Origin: Caldilinea sp. CFX5
GTDB lineage: Bacteria > Chloroflexota > Anaerolineae > Caldilineales > Caldilineaceae
Assembly: GCA_021405325.1 (NCBI GenBank)
Contig: QWII01000025.1
Coordinates: 62,001 to 126,000, forward strand
Direction: 5' to 3'
Length of the DNA: 64,000 bases
The position numbers were made by a program, and so were the translations under genes. Under the pieces are notes generated by a model. That model was given only the letters and a program-made list of their open reading frames with translations, searched no databases and was not told where the DNA came from. Below are positions 16,296 through 24,518 of this stretch, one piece after another. Each line of letters opens with the position of its first letter. The first letter of the stretch is position 1.

Positions 16296-16856
16296 ATGAA
16301 AATTTCTGCATTGTCCAGCTATCCAGTTTTGCAGACCGAACGCTTGATCTTGCGTGAAGTGCAGCCGGCTGATGCGGCTGATGTTCTCGTCTTTCGTGGC
16401 GACGCATACGTGCAACGGTTCAATTCCGCGCCATTGCAGACCATTGAAGAAGCGACGTTATTTATTGCCGATGCGCGCAACCTCTACGATGCGCAAGGCG
16501 GCATTGGCTGGGGCATTACCTTGCGCGGGGAAGACCGCGTGCTAGGCGGCGTGAGCCTACATTCCTGGAGTCAATATCACCGCCGGGCCGAAGTGGGCTA
16601 TGATCTGGCGCGCGCCCGTTGGGGACAAGGGATTGGCAGCGAGGCCGTGCGGGCCGTGCTGCACTTTGGCTTTACCCAGTTGAACCTCAACCGTATTGAA
16701 GCAGCCACGATTGCCGATAACCACGAATCGGTCAACCTGCTCAAAAAGCTGGGCTTTACATTAGAAGGCATCCGCCGCAGCTACTCGTGGGAAGATGACG
16801 GCACCTTTCACGACAGTGCCATGTTTGGGTTGCTGCGTGACGAATTTATCGGTTGA
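16296..16856 (+). CDS. GNAT-family N-acetyltransferase, RimJ/RimL type
   Basis: 186 residues. It starts with the typical LQTERLILREVQPADAADV. The CoA-binding loop is RWGQGIGSEAVRAVLHFGF, followed by LNLNRIEAATIADNHESVNL and LKKLGFTLEGIRR. This subgroup acetylates protein N-termini or amino groups of small molecules. The ATG directly follows the previous stop; AAGGAG lies inside the upstream gene. Confidence 0.92.
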   Translation: MKISALSSYPVLQTERLILREVQPADAADVLVFRGDAYVQRFNSAPLQTIEEATLFIADARNLYDAQGGIGWGITLRGEDRVLGGVSLHSWSQYHRRAEVGYDLARARWGQGIGSEAVRAVLHFGFTQLNLNRIEAATIADNHESVNLLKKLGFTLEGIRRSYSWEDDGTFHDSAMFGLLRDEFIG

Positions 16857-16900
16857 TAGCAACTATCCAACGAAATTTGGCCACAAACCGATGGATTGCC

Positions 16901-16973
16901 TCCGTGTTCCTTCCATCCGTGTTTAGTCTTTAGGCAATCACAAAAGACTAAACACGGATGGAAGGAACACAGA
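16901..16973. repeat. TCCGTGTTCCTTC palindrome, copy 1
   Basis: 30-bp arms 16901-16930 and 16944-16973 with one mismatch and a 13-nt loop. A second family member is at 50419-50491; the two differ at a paired position on both arms. Confidence 0.95.
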
Positions 16974-17003
16974 GTATGTGTGATAAGACAAGAAAGGTAT
17001 TGA

Positions 17004-17828
17004 ATGACAACAGTACAGACTGGGTTTGCTGATCTGAACGAGGCAACGATCTACTACGAAGTTGCCGGCACAGGGGAGCCGTTGATACTCGTCCACGCCG
17101 GTATTTGCGACGCCCGCATGTGGGATGAACAGTTTGCTTTCTTTGCGCAATCCTACCGCGTGGTGCGCTACGATCAACGCGGCTACGGACAAACACCCGC
17201 GGTGGATGGACCGTTTGCCCATTACCAGGATCTGTATGCCCTCCTACAACACCTGGGGATTACACAAACGTACCTGGTCGGTTGCTCAATGGGCGGCTCG
17301 GCCTGTCTTGATTTTGCGTTGGCCTACCCGGCAATGGTCAACCGGTTGATTCTGGTTGGGTCTACACCCGGCGGCTACAAAGCTCACCAGCCCTGGCCGG
17401 CCCAGATCGAGGCAGTCAACAGCGCGTTAAATGAGGGCAATTTTGAACAGGCGGCGGAACTGGAAGTGCAGATTTGGGTCGATGGCGTCAGGCGCACACC
17501 AGATCAGGCGCCGGCGACGATTCGAGATCGCGTGCGCACCATGGACACCATTGCCCTGCAAAATGAAATGCTGGATCTAGGACAACTAGAGCCGCTTGCG
17601 CCACCGGCAGCCGAGCGCCTCCATGAACTTTTGCTCCCGACCCTGTTGCTGGTCGGCGACCTGGATCAACCGCGCATTCGGGAAGCCATTGATTTTATGA
17701 CCGAACGCCTGCCCAATGGGCGCAAGGTGATCATGCCCGGCACAGCCCATCTACCCAACATGGAACAACCGCAACGGTTTAACAAGCTTGTCCTCGACTT
17801 TTTAGGATCTGGACAAAGGAGAACTTAA
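17004..17828 (+). CDS. Alpha/beta hydrolase
   Basis: 274 residues. The oxyanion region is ILVHAGICDARMW, with RVVRYDQRGYGQT. The nucleophile elbow is VGCSMGGSACLD (G-C-S-M-G), then the acid in LLVGDLDQPR and the catalytic His in GTAHLPNMEQP. Typical of the 3-oxoadipate enol-lactonase-like or haloperoxidase-like group. The next gene (DinB) starts two bases after its stop, so they are co-transcribed. Confidence 0.9.
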   Translation: MTTVQTGFADLNEATIYYEVAGTGEPLILVHAGICDARMWDEQFAFFAQSYRVVRYDQRGYGQTPAVDGPFAHYQDLYALLQHLGITQTYLVGCSMGGSACLDFALAYPAMVNRLILVGSTPGGYKAHQPWPAQIEAVNSALNEGNFEQAAELEVQIWVDGVRRTPDQAPATIRDRVRTMDTIALQNEMLDLGQLEPLAPPAAERLHELLLPTLLLVGDLDQPRIREAIDFMTERLPNGRKVIMPGTAHLPNMEQPQRFNKLVLDFLGSGQRRT

Positions 17829-17829
17829 G

Positions 17830-18369
17830 TTGACGACCAAAGAACGCGATCAACTACTTATCACACCCCTCGCTGACTATGATCCACTCGTTGGCCGCTG
17901 GCTCTGGCTCCTGACCGACAGTCGTCAGCGCACCTTGGAAGCGCTGGCCGGTATGGCCGAAAGCGCCCTCGATTGGCGACCGGATGAAGGGGCCAACACC
18001 ATCGGCACGCTGCTCTATCACATTGTCGCCATCGAACTGGATTGGCTCTATGTCGAACTGTTAGAGCAGCCCGACTATAGCGCTGCCGTCGCCGGACTAT
18101 TGCCTTATGATGTGCGTGACGCTGCCGGTCGCTTGACGCCGGTCTATGGGGAAAGCTTGACAAGCCATCTGGCCCGATTGGCTGCCAGCCGCCAACTGTT
18201 GCTGGACGAATTACGTTCGCTCACGGCGGCAGAGCTTTATCACGTCCGTCGCTTTGAACCGTATGATGTGACGCCGGAGTGGGTCTTATACCATCTGCTG
18301 GAGCATGAGACCGGCCATCGCGGGGAAATTGGCGAATTGCGCCGACAGGCCGAGCGATCCAGGTGTTGA
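17830..18369 (+). CDS. DinB-family protein
   Basis: 179 residues with the four-helix DinB/YfiT fold. The metal His of helix 2 is in TIGTLLYHIVAIELDW and the helix-4 pair in LYHLLEHETGHRGEIGEL (H-x3-H). It starts at TTG 17830 with AAAGGAGAA upstream, two bases after the hydrolase stop. Relatives are thiol-dependent S-transferases or unknown enzymes. The next gene is a truncated tandem paralogue. Confidence 0.85.
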   Translation: MTTKERDQLLITPLADYDPLVGRWLWLLTDSRQRTLEALAGMAESALDWRPDEGANTIGTLLYHIVAIELDWLYVELLEQPDYSAAVAGLLPYDVRDAAGRLTPVYGESLTSHLARLAASRQLLLDELRSLTAAELYHVRRFEPYDVTPEWVLYHLLEHETGHRGEIGELRRQAERSRC

Positions 18370-18402
18370 ACGTACTTGGCGCTATAATCAGTAGACCGCA
18401 AG

Positions 18403-18452
18403 GCTGTCGAGCCTGACTTAGGACTCTGGACTTAGGACTGCGGACTACTGAT
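18403..18452. repeat. Solitary repeat (GGACTTAGGACT / GACTGCGGACTACTGA)
   Basis: Tandem ACTTAGG/GGACT units without an opposite arm. The end GACTGCGGACTACTGA recurs at 48419-48462, and GACTGCGGACT in inverse at 60594-60635. Confidence 0.6.
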
Positions 18453-18470
18453 AATCGACAGATACAAGCA

Positions 18471-18501
18471 CAAACCAGGTTTCTGGCAGAAACCTGGTTT
18501 G
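18471..18501 (+). terminator. Hairpin between the two DinB genes
   Basis: CAAACCAGGTTTCT pairs perfectly over 14 bp with AGAAACCTGGTTTG around a GGC loop, followed by TTGTG. Probably the terminator of the 17004-18369 unit. Confidence 0.7.
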
Positions 18502-18542
18502 TTGTGCAACTATGCGGCAACCTATCACCCAAGGAGAAACTT

Positions 18543-18911
18543 ATGGAACCATCAACGCGTGAACAACGCATTCTCGAACGCCCAACTGGCTATGACCCAC
18601 TGATTGCGCCCTGGGTTTCGATGCTGGAAGCTACGCGGCGACGCACCAAAGCCGCAGTGCAAGAGATCAGCGACCAGGTGGTTGACTGGACGCCGCCCGA
18701 ACGAGGCAATACCATCGGGACGCTACTCTATCACATCATGGCGATTGAGCTGTCCTATCTCTATGAAGACATTTTACAAGTAACGGACTTTCCGCAAGAG
18801 TTGGCGCAGTTGGTGGTCTATGATGTGCGGGACGGCGAAGGGCAACTGACCGTTGTCCGGGGCGAGCCGGAAAGTCATTTCCTACAAATACAATGGCGCA
18901 CTGGGGAGTGA
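18543..18911 (+). pseudogene. Truncated DinB-family paralogue
   Basis: 122 residues. It aligns closely with the first two thirds of the 17830 protein (TIGTLLYHIMAIELSYLYED, VVYDVRDGEGQLT, RGEPESH). It then diverges into an unrelated tail and stops, losing the helix-4 H-x3-H region that completes the metal site. ATG 18543 has a good AAGGAGAA site. This is most likely a 3'-deleted tandem duplicate; a shortened but expressed protein cannot be excluded. Confidence 0.7.
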
Positions 18912-19058
18912 GTGTGAAAGCTATCTGGTGAACGCGCCGGCCAGGATAGGCCGCCGACCGCGTAGTTGACAAGCACTCTTTTGCCGTCAAGATTTAAGCT
19001 GGATTTAACATCATTTAGGCTGAATTTCAAACAGGCGCTCTGCTTTTGGGCTAGAATA

Positions 19059-19097
19059 GGGTCATCTCTGCTGGTCAGGGATGACCTATTTTTTGTG
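19059..19097 (+). terminator. Short hairpin with T run
   Basis: GGTCATC (19060-19066) pairs with GATGACC (19080-19086), followed by TATTTTTTG. It sits just downstream of a possible -10 (TAGAAT) and may be an attenuator for the redox cluster or a terminator of upstream transcription. Confidence 0.45.
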
Positions 19098-19143
19098 ATC
19101 AGGCTCAATCGATCCAGATAACTTGGTAAAGGAATGGCGACAG

Positions 19144-19587
19144 ATGAAAAACAACAATCGACTCTATTATCTTTTAACCGCCGGCACGCTCACGGTGTTA
19201 CTCTTTGCAACCTACTTGCTCTTTGGCGGCAATTTCCTGGGCGCCGTCGCTGACGCGGCAACCATTGGCGGGGGCGACGCTGCGGTAGCCGGACTTGCGC
19301 CGGGCAATGAGCAAATTGATAACGCACAAATCTTGTCAGCGCCCCAGACTGCTCCCGTGCCAGAGGCAAGCCTAACTGCTCTGCAAGCGCAAAATGCAAA
19401 GTTAATCCAGATGGTGCAAACCATGCAAGAACGGGAACGCCAGTATCAAGCGCAATTACAGGCCGCCACCCAGGCGCTAGAAGCACCCCAAACGGCGCCG
19501 GCAGGACACGATTATGGGGAAAGTGAACATAACGAACATGAACGGGCGGAACATGGCGAACACGAAGAGGGTGGTGAAGATGACTAA
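19144..19587 (+). CDS. Small membrane protein with His/Glu-rich tail
   Basis: 147 residues. There is one N-terminal membrane segment (YYLLTAGTLTVLLFATYLLF), a linker, a coiled-coil stretch (LTALQAQNAKLIQMVQTMQE) and a tail crowded with His and Glu (GHDYGESEHNEHERAEHGEH then EEGGEDD), a likely metal-binding strip outside the membrane. ATG 19144 follows AAAGGA. It overlaps the next gene by 8 bp. It leads a cluster with ApbE, a ferric-reductase-like protein and a two-component system, so a role in metal or electron transfer is inferred. Confidence 0.7.
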   Translation: MKNNNRLYYLLTAGTLTVLLFATYLLFGGNFLGAVADAATIGGGDAAVAGLAPGNEQIDNAQILSAPQTAPVPEASLTALQAQNAKLIQMVQTMQERERQYQAQLQAATQALEAPQTAPAGHDYGESEHNEHERAEHGEHEEGGEDD

Positions 19588-19879
19588 CCAGGGCGCTGCT
19601 ATTCTCAAGACAACCTTGGTCGCCGGCAGTATCATCGCGACCCTGCTGGGCGCCAACATGGTTGCACACCGGGACCAGGCCGCCACACTGACTCCGCTAT
19701 TTACGCCAGATCAAGTTGCCGGCGCAAAAGGGCAGCTACCGCAGTCACTGGCCGCTGTGCCGAATTTACCGGCGGCATCCGATCTGAATGGCGTGGCTGT
19801 GGACAAGCTACTCAACCAACCCTTAGCGCCGATTCCAGCGCTTGCCCTGCCGGTGGCAAGAAGCCGTTCCAGCCGCTAG
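19580..19879 (+). CDS. Small secreted or membrane-anchored protein
   Basis: 99 residues, unknown family. The N-terminal hydrophobic segment ILKTTLVAGSIIATLLGANM is followed by a Pro/Ala/Leu-rich part without Cys or His clusters. The start was set at ATG 19580 (GAGGGTGGTGAAG upstream), giving an 8-bp overlap with the previous gene. I looked for the flavinylation sequence (D-x2-S/T-G-A-T) expected near ApbE and did not find it. Confidence 0.6.
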   Translation: MTNQGAAILKTTLVAGSIIATLLGANMVAHRDQAATLTPLFTPDQVAGAKGQLPQSLAAVPNLPAASDLNGVAVDKLLNQPLAPIPALALPVARSRSSR

Positions 19880-19914
19880 GGCAAGCAGCATAAAGGTAAT
19901 AGGATGTTCTACTG

Positions 19915-20895
19915 ATGACCGTAAGTAATCGCACCACCTGGCCTGCCCATCACTTCTATGCCATGGGCAGCCATATCAATGCCTGGCTCGATCTGACCGA
20001 CCAACATCTGGCCCAAAGCGTCTTACGCCAGGTGGAAGCGCTCTTTCAGGCCGCGGAAGCCCGCTTGACCCGCTTCCGCGCCACCAGTGAACTGGCACAG
20101 CTCAATGCGCAGGCCGGGCAGTGGACGACCGTCTCGAATGTCTTCTGGCGCATCTTGACGCAGGCGTTGCGTCTGAGCCAGGCGACCGACGGTCTCTTTG
20201 ATCCAACGGTACTCAATGCTGTTGCTACGGCCGGCTATGACCGTGACTTTGCTGAACTAGCGCAACCGGCGATCGGTCAAGCTACAAAGTCATTGACATT
20301 GGCGCAACCATTAGACCGCTTGCAAGGTTGCTGGCAGGCGGTCGAACTCGACCCGGCGCAACATGGCGTGCGATTGCCGCCCGGCATCCGGCTTGACTTT
20401 GGCGGCATTGCCAAGGGGGAGACGGCGCAACAGGCGGTCGCCTTCCTGAGTCAATGGGGGCCTTGCTTGGTCGATGCCGGTGGCGATCTCGTAGCCGGCG
20501 ACGCCCCTGCCGGGTGGCCTGGGTGGCTAGTCGCGATTGCCAGCCCTACGCTTGCCGACGAACCGGAACGGGATCTAGCCCAAATCTGGCTCAAGAACAG
20601 CGCCCTGGCGACCGCCGGCATTGATTACCGGCGCTGGCAACAAGGGAACGCCACACGTCATCATGTAATTGACCCACGCACCGGCGCACCGGCAGCGACC
20701 GATCTGCTCACCGTTTCGGTCTTGGCCGCCGATGCCACTGTCGCCGAAGCTTGGGCCAAAGCGGGGCTGATTGCCGGCGCGCAGGCCGGCGGGGCGTTGT
20801 TACATGAGCACCGGCTACCCGCCGCCCTGGTCGATCAACAGCAGCGGCTGACGCTGACCCCGGCGCTACAGCCGTTTGTACAAAGGGGCGTCTGA
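19915..20895 (+). CDS. apbE: FAD:protein FMN transferase
   Basis: 326 residues. It transfers FMN from FAD to Ser/Thr of exported redox proteins. Family landmarks: YAMGSHINAWL at the start, TRFRATSELAQLN, LDFGGIAKGETAQ (160 on), LVDAGGDLVAG (near 186), ALATAGIDYRRW, HHVIDPRTGAP (near 248) with the Mg-binding acids, and DLLTVSVLAADATVAEAWA. No lipobox is seen, so it may act in the cytoplasm or be exported otherwise. The expected FMN-binding partner is not in this window. Confidence 0.95.
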   Translation: MTVSNRTTWPAHHFYAMGSHINAWLDLTDQHLAQSVLRQVEALFQAAEARLTRFRATSELAQLNAQAGQWTTVSNVFWRILTQALRLSQATDGLFDPTVLNAVATAGYDRDFAELAQPAIGQATKSLTLAQPLDRLQGCWQAVELDPAQHGVRLPPGIRLDFGGIAKGETAQQAVAFLSQWGPCLVDAGGDLVAGDAPAGWPGWLVAIASPTLADEPERDLAQIWLKNSALATAGIDYRRWQQGNATRHHVIDPRTGAPAATDLLTVSVLAADATVAEAWAKAGLIAGAQAGGALLHEHRLPAALVDQQQRLTLTPALQPFVQRGV

Positions 20896-20900
20896 GCCAA

Positions 20901-20933
20901 AGAAAGCCGGGTTTTGGCAAAACCCGGCTTTCT
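20901..20933 (+). terminator. 15-bp perfect hairpin between apbE and the next gene
   Basis: AGAAAGCCGGGTTTT pairs with AAAACCCGGCTTTCT around a GGC loop. There is no T run beyond the stem; it may dampen rather than end transcription. Confidence 0.65.
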
Positions 20934-20956
20934 CGATCACGACAGAAAGAGAACTT

Positions 20957-21670
20957 ATGTGGACGATCTTATTAACAACGGCCAAAAAGTCGCCGGTATC
21001 CCTCCGTTTGCTCACCGGCCTCATTATCATTGAACTCCTGCTCTTGTTGTGGTGGCTTTTCCCGCCCCTTGTTGCCTACATCACCGGGGACGGTACGCTG
21101 TGGGCGAGTGAAAAGCTGGCGTGGTATCTCACCCGTTCCAGCGGCGCTGTGGCCTATATTATCCTGAGCGCATCAACGGTATGGGGATTGCTCCTCAGCA
21201 CCAGGGTGATCAAAGAGTGGGTGCCGGCAGCGGTGGCGCTTACCATGCACGAGACCTTGTCCTGGCTGGCGGCTGGGCTGGCGGCCTTTCATGCCCTGGT
21301 CCTGCTCTTTGACCATTACTACACTTATACCCTCAGCAACTTACTCATTCCCTTTACCGGTCCCTATCAACCGCTCTGGGTGGGGCTGGGTATGTTGGCT
21401 TTCTACCTGTTGCTCCTGCTTTCGGCCTCCTTCTATGCCCGGCGCTGGTTGGGGGCGCGCCAATGGCGGCGGCTGCACTATCTCACTTTTGGCGTCTACG
21501 TGTTGATCACCCTGCACGGCTGGCTGGCCGGTACTGACAGCGCCACCTTTGGCTGGCTCTACGGCGCCAGCGCCTTTACCGTCATCTTTTTAACGATCTA
21601 TCGCATAATCGCCATCAGCGGAAGCGCCCAGGCGCTGCCACACCCCAAACGACAGCGGGCAACCAACTGA
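20957..21670 (+). CDS. Ferric-reductase-like transmembrane protein
   Basis: 237 residues with about six membrane segments. Paired histidines lie in helices, as in the heme b ligands of the ferric-reductase/MsrQ domain: one in MHETLSWLAAGLAAFHALVL and others in RLHYLTFGVYVLITLHGWLA. It lacks cytoplasmic flavin domains, so it should pass electrons across the membrane to a partner. ATG 20957 has AAAGAGAA upstream. Position after apbE fits a flavin-based extracytoplasmic electron chain. Confidence 0.85.
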   Translation: MWTILLTTAKKSPVSLRLLTGLIIIELLLLLWWLFPPLVAYITGDGTLWASEKLAWYLTRSSGAVAYIILSASTVWGLLLSTRVIKEWVPAAVALTMHETLSWLAAGLAAFHALVLLFDHYYTYTLSNLLIPFTGPYQPLWVGLGMLAFYLLLLLSASFYARRWLGARQWRRLHYLTFGVYVLITLHGWLAGTDSATFGWLYGASAFTVIFLTIYRIIAISGSAQALPHPKRQRATN

Positions 21671-21698
21671 CGCCCTTTTGGACAAGCTATGATACAAT

Positions 21699-21737
21699 AG
21701 CGACAGCTATCATCCGCAATGGATGGTGGCTGTCGCT
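21699..21737. terminator. Hairpin after the ferric-reductase-like gene
   Basis: AGCGACAGC pairs with GCTGTCGCT, and CATCC with GGATG inside. Only a weak T-rich tail follows. Confidence 0.5.
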
Positions 21738-21786
21738 TTGGCAATGGGTTTTGTAAAATAAGTTGTGATCGGTAGTAAAGACTTTT

Positions 21787-21863
21787 GTTTCGGTAATCCT
21801 TGGAACTTGTCACGCCGGCGGCGATGACCTACAGTTACCGCTTTATTTTCGTAACGTTCATCA
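21787..21863. repeat. 77-bp dispersed repeat, copy 2
   Basis: Same as 4122-4198 with one mismatch, in the same orientation. It lies 53 bp upstream of the response regulator gene. Confidence 0.9.
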
Positions 21864-21915
21864 GTCTTTACGACCGCTCATGCCTTCGGTGGCAAAACAG
21901 CAGTGAGTTCAACCA

Positions 21916-22617
21916 ATGACACGGCTTCTCTTGATTGATGACGACCCCTATATCACCGAACCGCTGGCGCGCACCTTGACCGAACATGGCTATACGGTGG
22001 CGGTGGCGCACAATGGGCAGGATGGGTTACAACAAGCCCTGGCCCAGCCGCCCGATCTGGTCATCCTCGATGTGATGATGCCGGGGATGGATGGGTGGAC
22101 AGTCTGTCGGCAATTGCGTGAACGGAGTGTGGTGCCGATCCTGATGCTGACTGCCCTCAACGAAGAGGTTGACCGGGTGTTGGGGTTGGAACTGGGCGCC
22201 GATGATTACTTGACCAAGCCCTTTAGCCGACGGGAGTTGCTGGCGCGCATTAAGGCCATGTTGCGCCGCATTGCCCTGGATCGCACCGTCACCGAGCAGA
22301 GCGTGATCAAAATTGGCGCCGTTGAACTCAATCTCACCACCTTTCAAGCCAGTAAAGCCGGGGAGCCGCTGCCCTTGCGTCATAAAGAGTTTGAATTGTT
22401 AGCTCTACTCATGAGCCGGGCCGGGGAAACCATTACGCGCGCCGAAATTTTTGATCAGGTGTGGGGCACCGACTGGTTAGGCGACACGCGCACCCTGGAT
22501 GTGCACATTCGCTGGCTACGCGAACGGATCGAAGATGACCCGGCTCACCCCGCGTATATTCAGACCGTGCGCGGGGTGGGTTATCGTTTTCTATCCCCTA
22601 GCGGGAAAGGCGGCTAG
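21916..22617 (+). CDS. OmpR/PhoB-family response regulator
   Basis: 233 residues. The receiver domain has D8-D9, the phospho-acceptor Asp in LVILDVMMPGMDG, MLTA and KPF. A C-terminal winged helix has RAEIFDQVWG and VRGVGYRF. The partner kinase starts five bases after the stop. Controls unknown genes, possibly the upstream redox cluster. Confidence 0.96.
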   Translation: MTRLLLIDDDPYITEPLARTLTEHGYTVAVAHNGQDGLQQALAQPPDLVILDVMMPGMDGWTVCRQLRERSVVPILMLTALNEEVDRVLGLELGADDYLTKPFSRRELLARIKAMLRRIALDRTVTEQSVIKIGAVELNLTTFQASKAGEPLPLRHKEFELLALLMSRAGETITRAEIFDQVWGTDWLGDTRTLDVHIRWLRERIEDDPAHPAYIQTVRGVGYRFLSPSGKGG

Positions 22618-22621
22618 GCCC

Positions 22622-24088
22622 ATGTTCACCACCTTGCGCGCCAAGCTCCTGGCGACCTATTTGGGCTTGATTGTCTTGGGCTTTGGCGGCTTAACCGTGC
22701 TGGCCGGCTGGCAAATTGCCAACAGCGCCTACACCGATTTTGCCGCCACCTTGCAAGTTAATGCCGCCTTGCTGGCTGCGCGCCTCTCCACTCCCGGCCA
22801 TGAAGAACATGAGGAACATCAACCCGCCGCGGCCGGCGGTCAGGTCGATGCCGTTGACCTGCAACGGATCGCCAACAGTGTTGATGGGCGAGTGCTGCTG
22901 TTGGATGCGCACGGCGCTGTCCTCTTTGACAGTGCGACTGGGGCGACCCGGCGGCGCGGCTTTCCCGGCACAAGCACTGGCGGCTATATCTTCACCGTTG
23001 ACGAACAGGGCATTGCGCAGATCGTCACCACCGCGCCCATCCGCATGGGTGACGAGGAAAACGGCTATGTCCAACTGGCGGCGCCGGCGGCCCAGCCACA
23101 AAGCATGGTGCGCCAACGTTGGGTAGCGCTGGGGAGCGGTTTTCTCCTCTTTGCGCTGGCAGGAGTGGTCATCAGCCTCTGGTTGCTTGGCTCGTTGACG
23201 CGACCGTTGGCCCGTCTGCGCAACACCGCCCTGGCGCTGGCTGCCGGTGATTTGCAACAGCGGGTGCCCACCCCGGACCGCGACGAAATTGGCGCGGTGG
23301 CGCAAGCTTTCAACCAAATGGCCGATCACGTCGAAGCGATGCTGGCGGAACAGCGCGCCTTTGCCAGCAATGCCTCCCATGAACTGCGCACCCCGTTGAC
23401 CACCATCCGCCTGCGCACCGAGCCGCTGCTCGCCGGTGAAGTAGATCCGGCCACGGCACAACGCTACCTGACCGAGATCAACCAGGAAGTGGTGCGCATG
23501 GCGGGTCTGGTCGATGACTTGATTCTGTTATCGCGGCTCGATGCCCACCGGCTGGCCGTGGGTGAGGAGCAGGTGGATGCGGTGCGGCTGGTGCGCCGAC
23601 TTCAGCAGGAGTTGGCGCCCCTGGCCGCTGCCAAGGGGATTACCGTGCAGGTGGCGACGCCGGTCACGCCGCTGCCGCCGATCCAGACAAACCTGAATCA
23701 TCTCCATGTGGTGGTGCGCAACCTGCTCGACAATGCCCTCAAATATACAGCAGCGGGCGGTCAGGTGGTGGTGACTATGACACAGCAAGAAACCATGTTA
23801 CAATTAGCCGTAGCGGACACCGGGCAGGGCATTGGGGCAGCGGATTTGCCCAATCTCACCAAGCGCTTCTACCGGGCCGATAAAGCGCATCAACGGCAGA
23901 CCGACGGCATTGGGCTGGGGCTGGCGTTGGTGCAATCAATTGTCGATTTGTACGGAGGACGTATGACGATTACCAGCCCCGGCCTCAACCAGGGGACAAC
24001 GGTCACGGTTTGGTGGCCGTTGCAGCAACCGGAACGTACCGCGCCACCAGCGCCGGATGTCAGCGCCCCCTTGGTTTATCAGAGTTAA
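22622..24088 (+). CDS. Sensor histidine kinase with His-rich extracytoplasmic loop
   Basis: 488 residues. Two membrane segments (about 10-32 and 165-187) enclose a sensor loop that contains H60-E-E-H63-E-E-H66, a potential metal site. Then come HAMP, HisKA with phospho-His in NASHELRTPLTT, and HATPase with N box (RNLLDNALKY), DTGQGI and GIGLGLALV. The start at ATG 22622 follows the regulator stop by four bases. The His/Glu strip echoes the tail of the 19144 membrane protein, suggesting a metal signal. Confidence 0.95.
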   Translation: MFTTLRAKLLATYLGLIVLGFGGLTVLAGWQIANSAYTDFAATLQVNAALLAARLSTPGHEEHEEHQPAAAGGQVDAVDLQRIANSVDGRVLLLDAHGAVLFDSATGATRRRGFPGTSTGGYIFTVDEQGIAQIVTTAPIRMGDEENGYVQLAAPAAQPQSMVRQRWVALGSGFLLFALAGVVISLWLLGSLTRPLARLRNTALALAAGDLQQRVPTPDRDEIGAVAQAFNQMADHVEAMLAEQRAFASNASHELRTPLTTIRLRTEPLLAGEVDPATAQRYLTEINQEVVRMAGLVDDLILLSRLDAHRLAVGEEQVDAVRLVRRLQQELAPLAAAKGITVQVATPVTPLPPIQTNLNHLHVVVRNLLDNALKYTAAGGQVVVTMTQQETMLQLAVADTGQGIGAADLPNLTKRFYRADKAHQRQTDGIGLGLALVQSIVDLYGGRMTITSPGLNQGTTVTVWWPLQQPERTAPPAPDVSAPLVYQS

Positions 24089-24092
24089 GCAC

Positions 24093-24518
24093 GTGCTACA
24101 AGTAACCCCAACCATTACGCTGGATGAAAGCGAACTGCACGAAGAGTTTGTACGCGCCTCCGGGCCGGGCGGGCAGAATGTCAATAAAGTGGAAACAGCC
24201 GTGCAATTACGCTTTAATGTGCTGACTTCCCCTTCGCTGCCGGAATGGGTGCGTCAACGCTTGCGGCAACTGGTCGGCAGCCGCATGACCGACGAAGGTG
24301 AGCTGATCATCGAAGCGAAACGGTTTCGCAGCCAGTTGCAAAACCGCGCAGATGCGCGCCAGCAACTGGCCGACTTGATCCGTCAGGCGACGATCCGTCC
24401 CAAAGTCCGCCGCAAAACCAAACCGACCGCCGCGGCCCAACAAAAGCGGTTGGCGCGCAAACGGCAACGGAGTACAACGAAGCAACAACGGAGGTATACG
24501 GGCAATGACGACACGTAA
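24093..24518 (+). CDS. arfB: Alternative ribosome-rescue factor ArfB (peptidyl-tRNA hydrolase)
   Basis: 141 residues. The release-factor GGQ loop is at about G24-P-G-G-Q28 (SGPGGQNVNKVETAVQL). The C-terminal tail is long and very basic, as needed to enter the empty mRNA channel of stalled ribosomes. The likely start is GTG 24093, just after the kinase stop; a longer frame from 24057 overlaps the kinase. It overlaps the next gene by 14 bp. Confidence 0.9.
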   Translation: MLQVTPTITLDESELHEEFVRASGPGGQNVNKVETAVQLRFNVLTSPSLPEWVRQRLRQLVGSRMTDEGELIIEAKRFRSQLQNRADARQQLADLIRQATIRPKVRRKTKPTAAAQQKRLARKRQRSTTKQQRRYTGNDDT

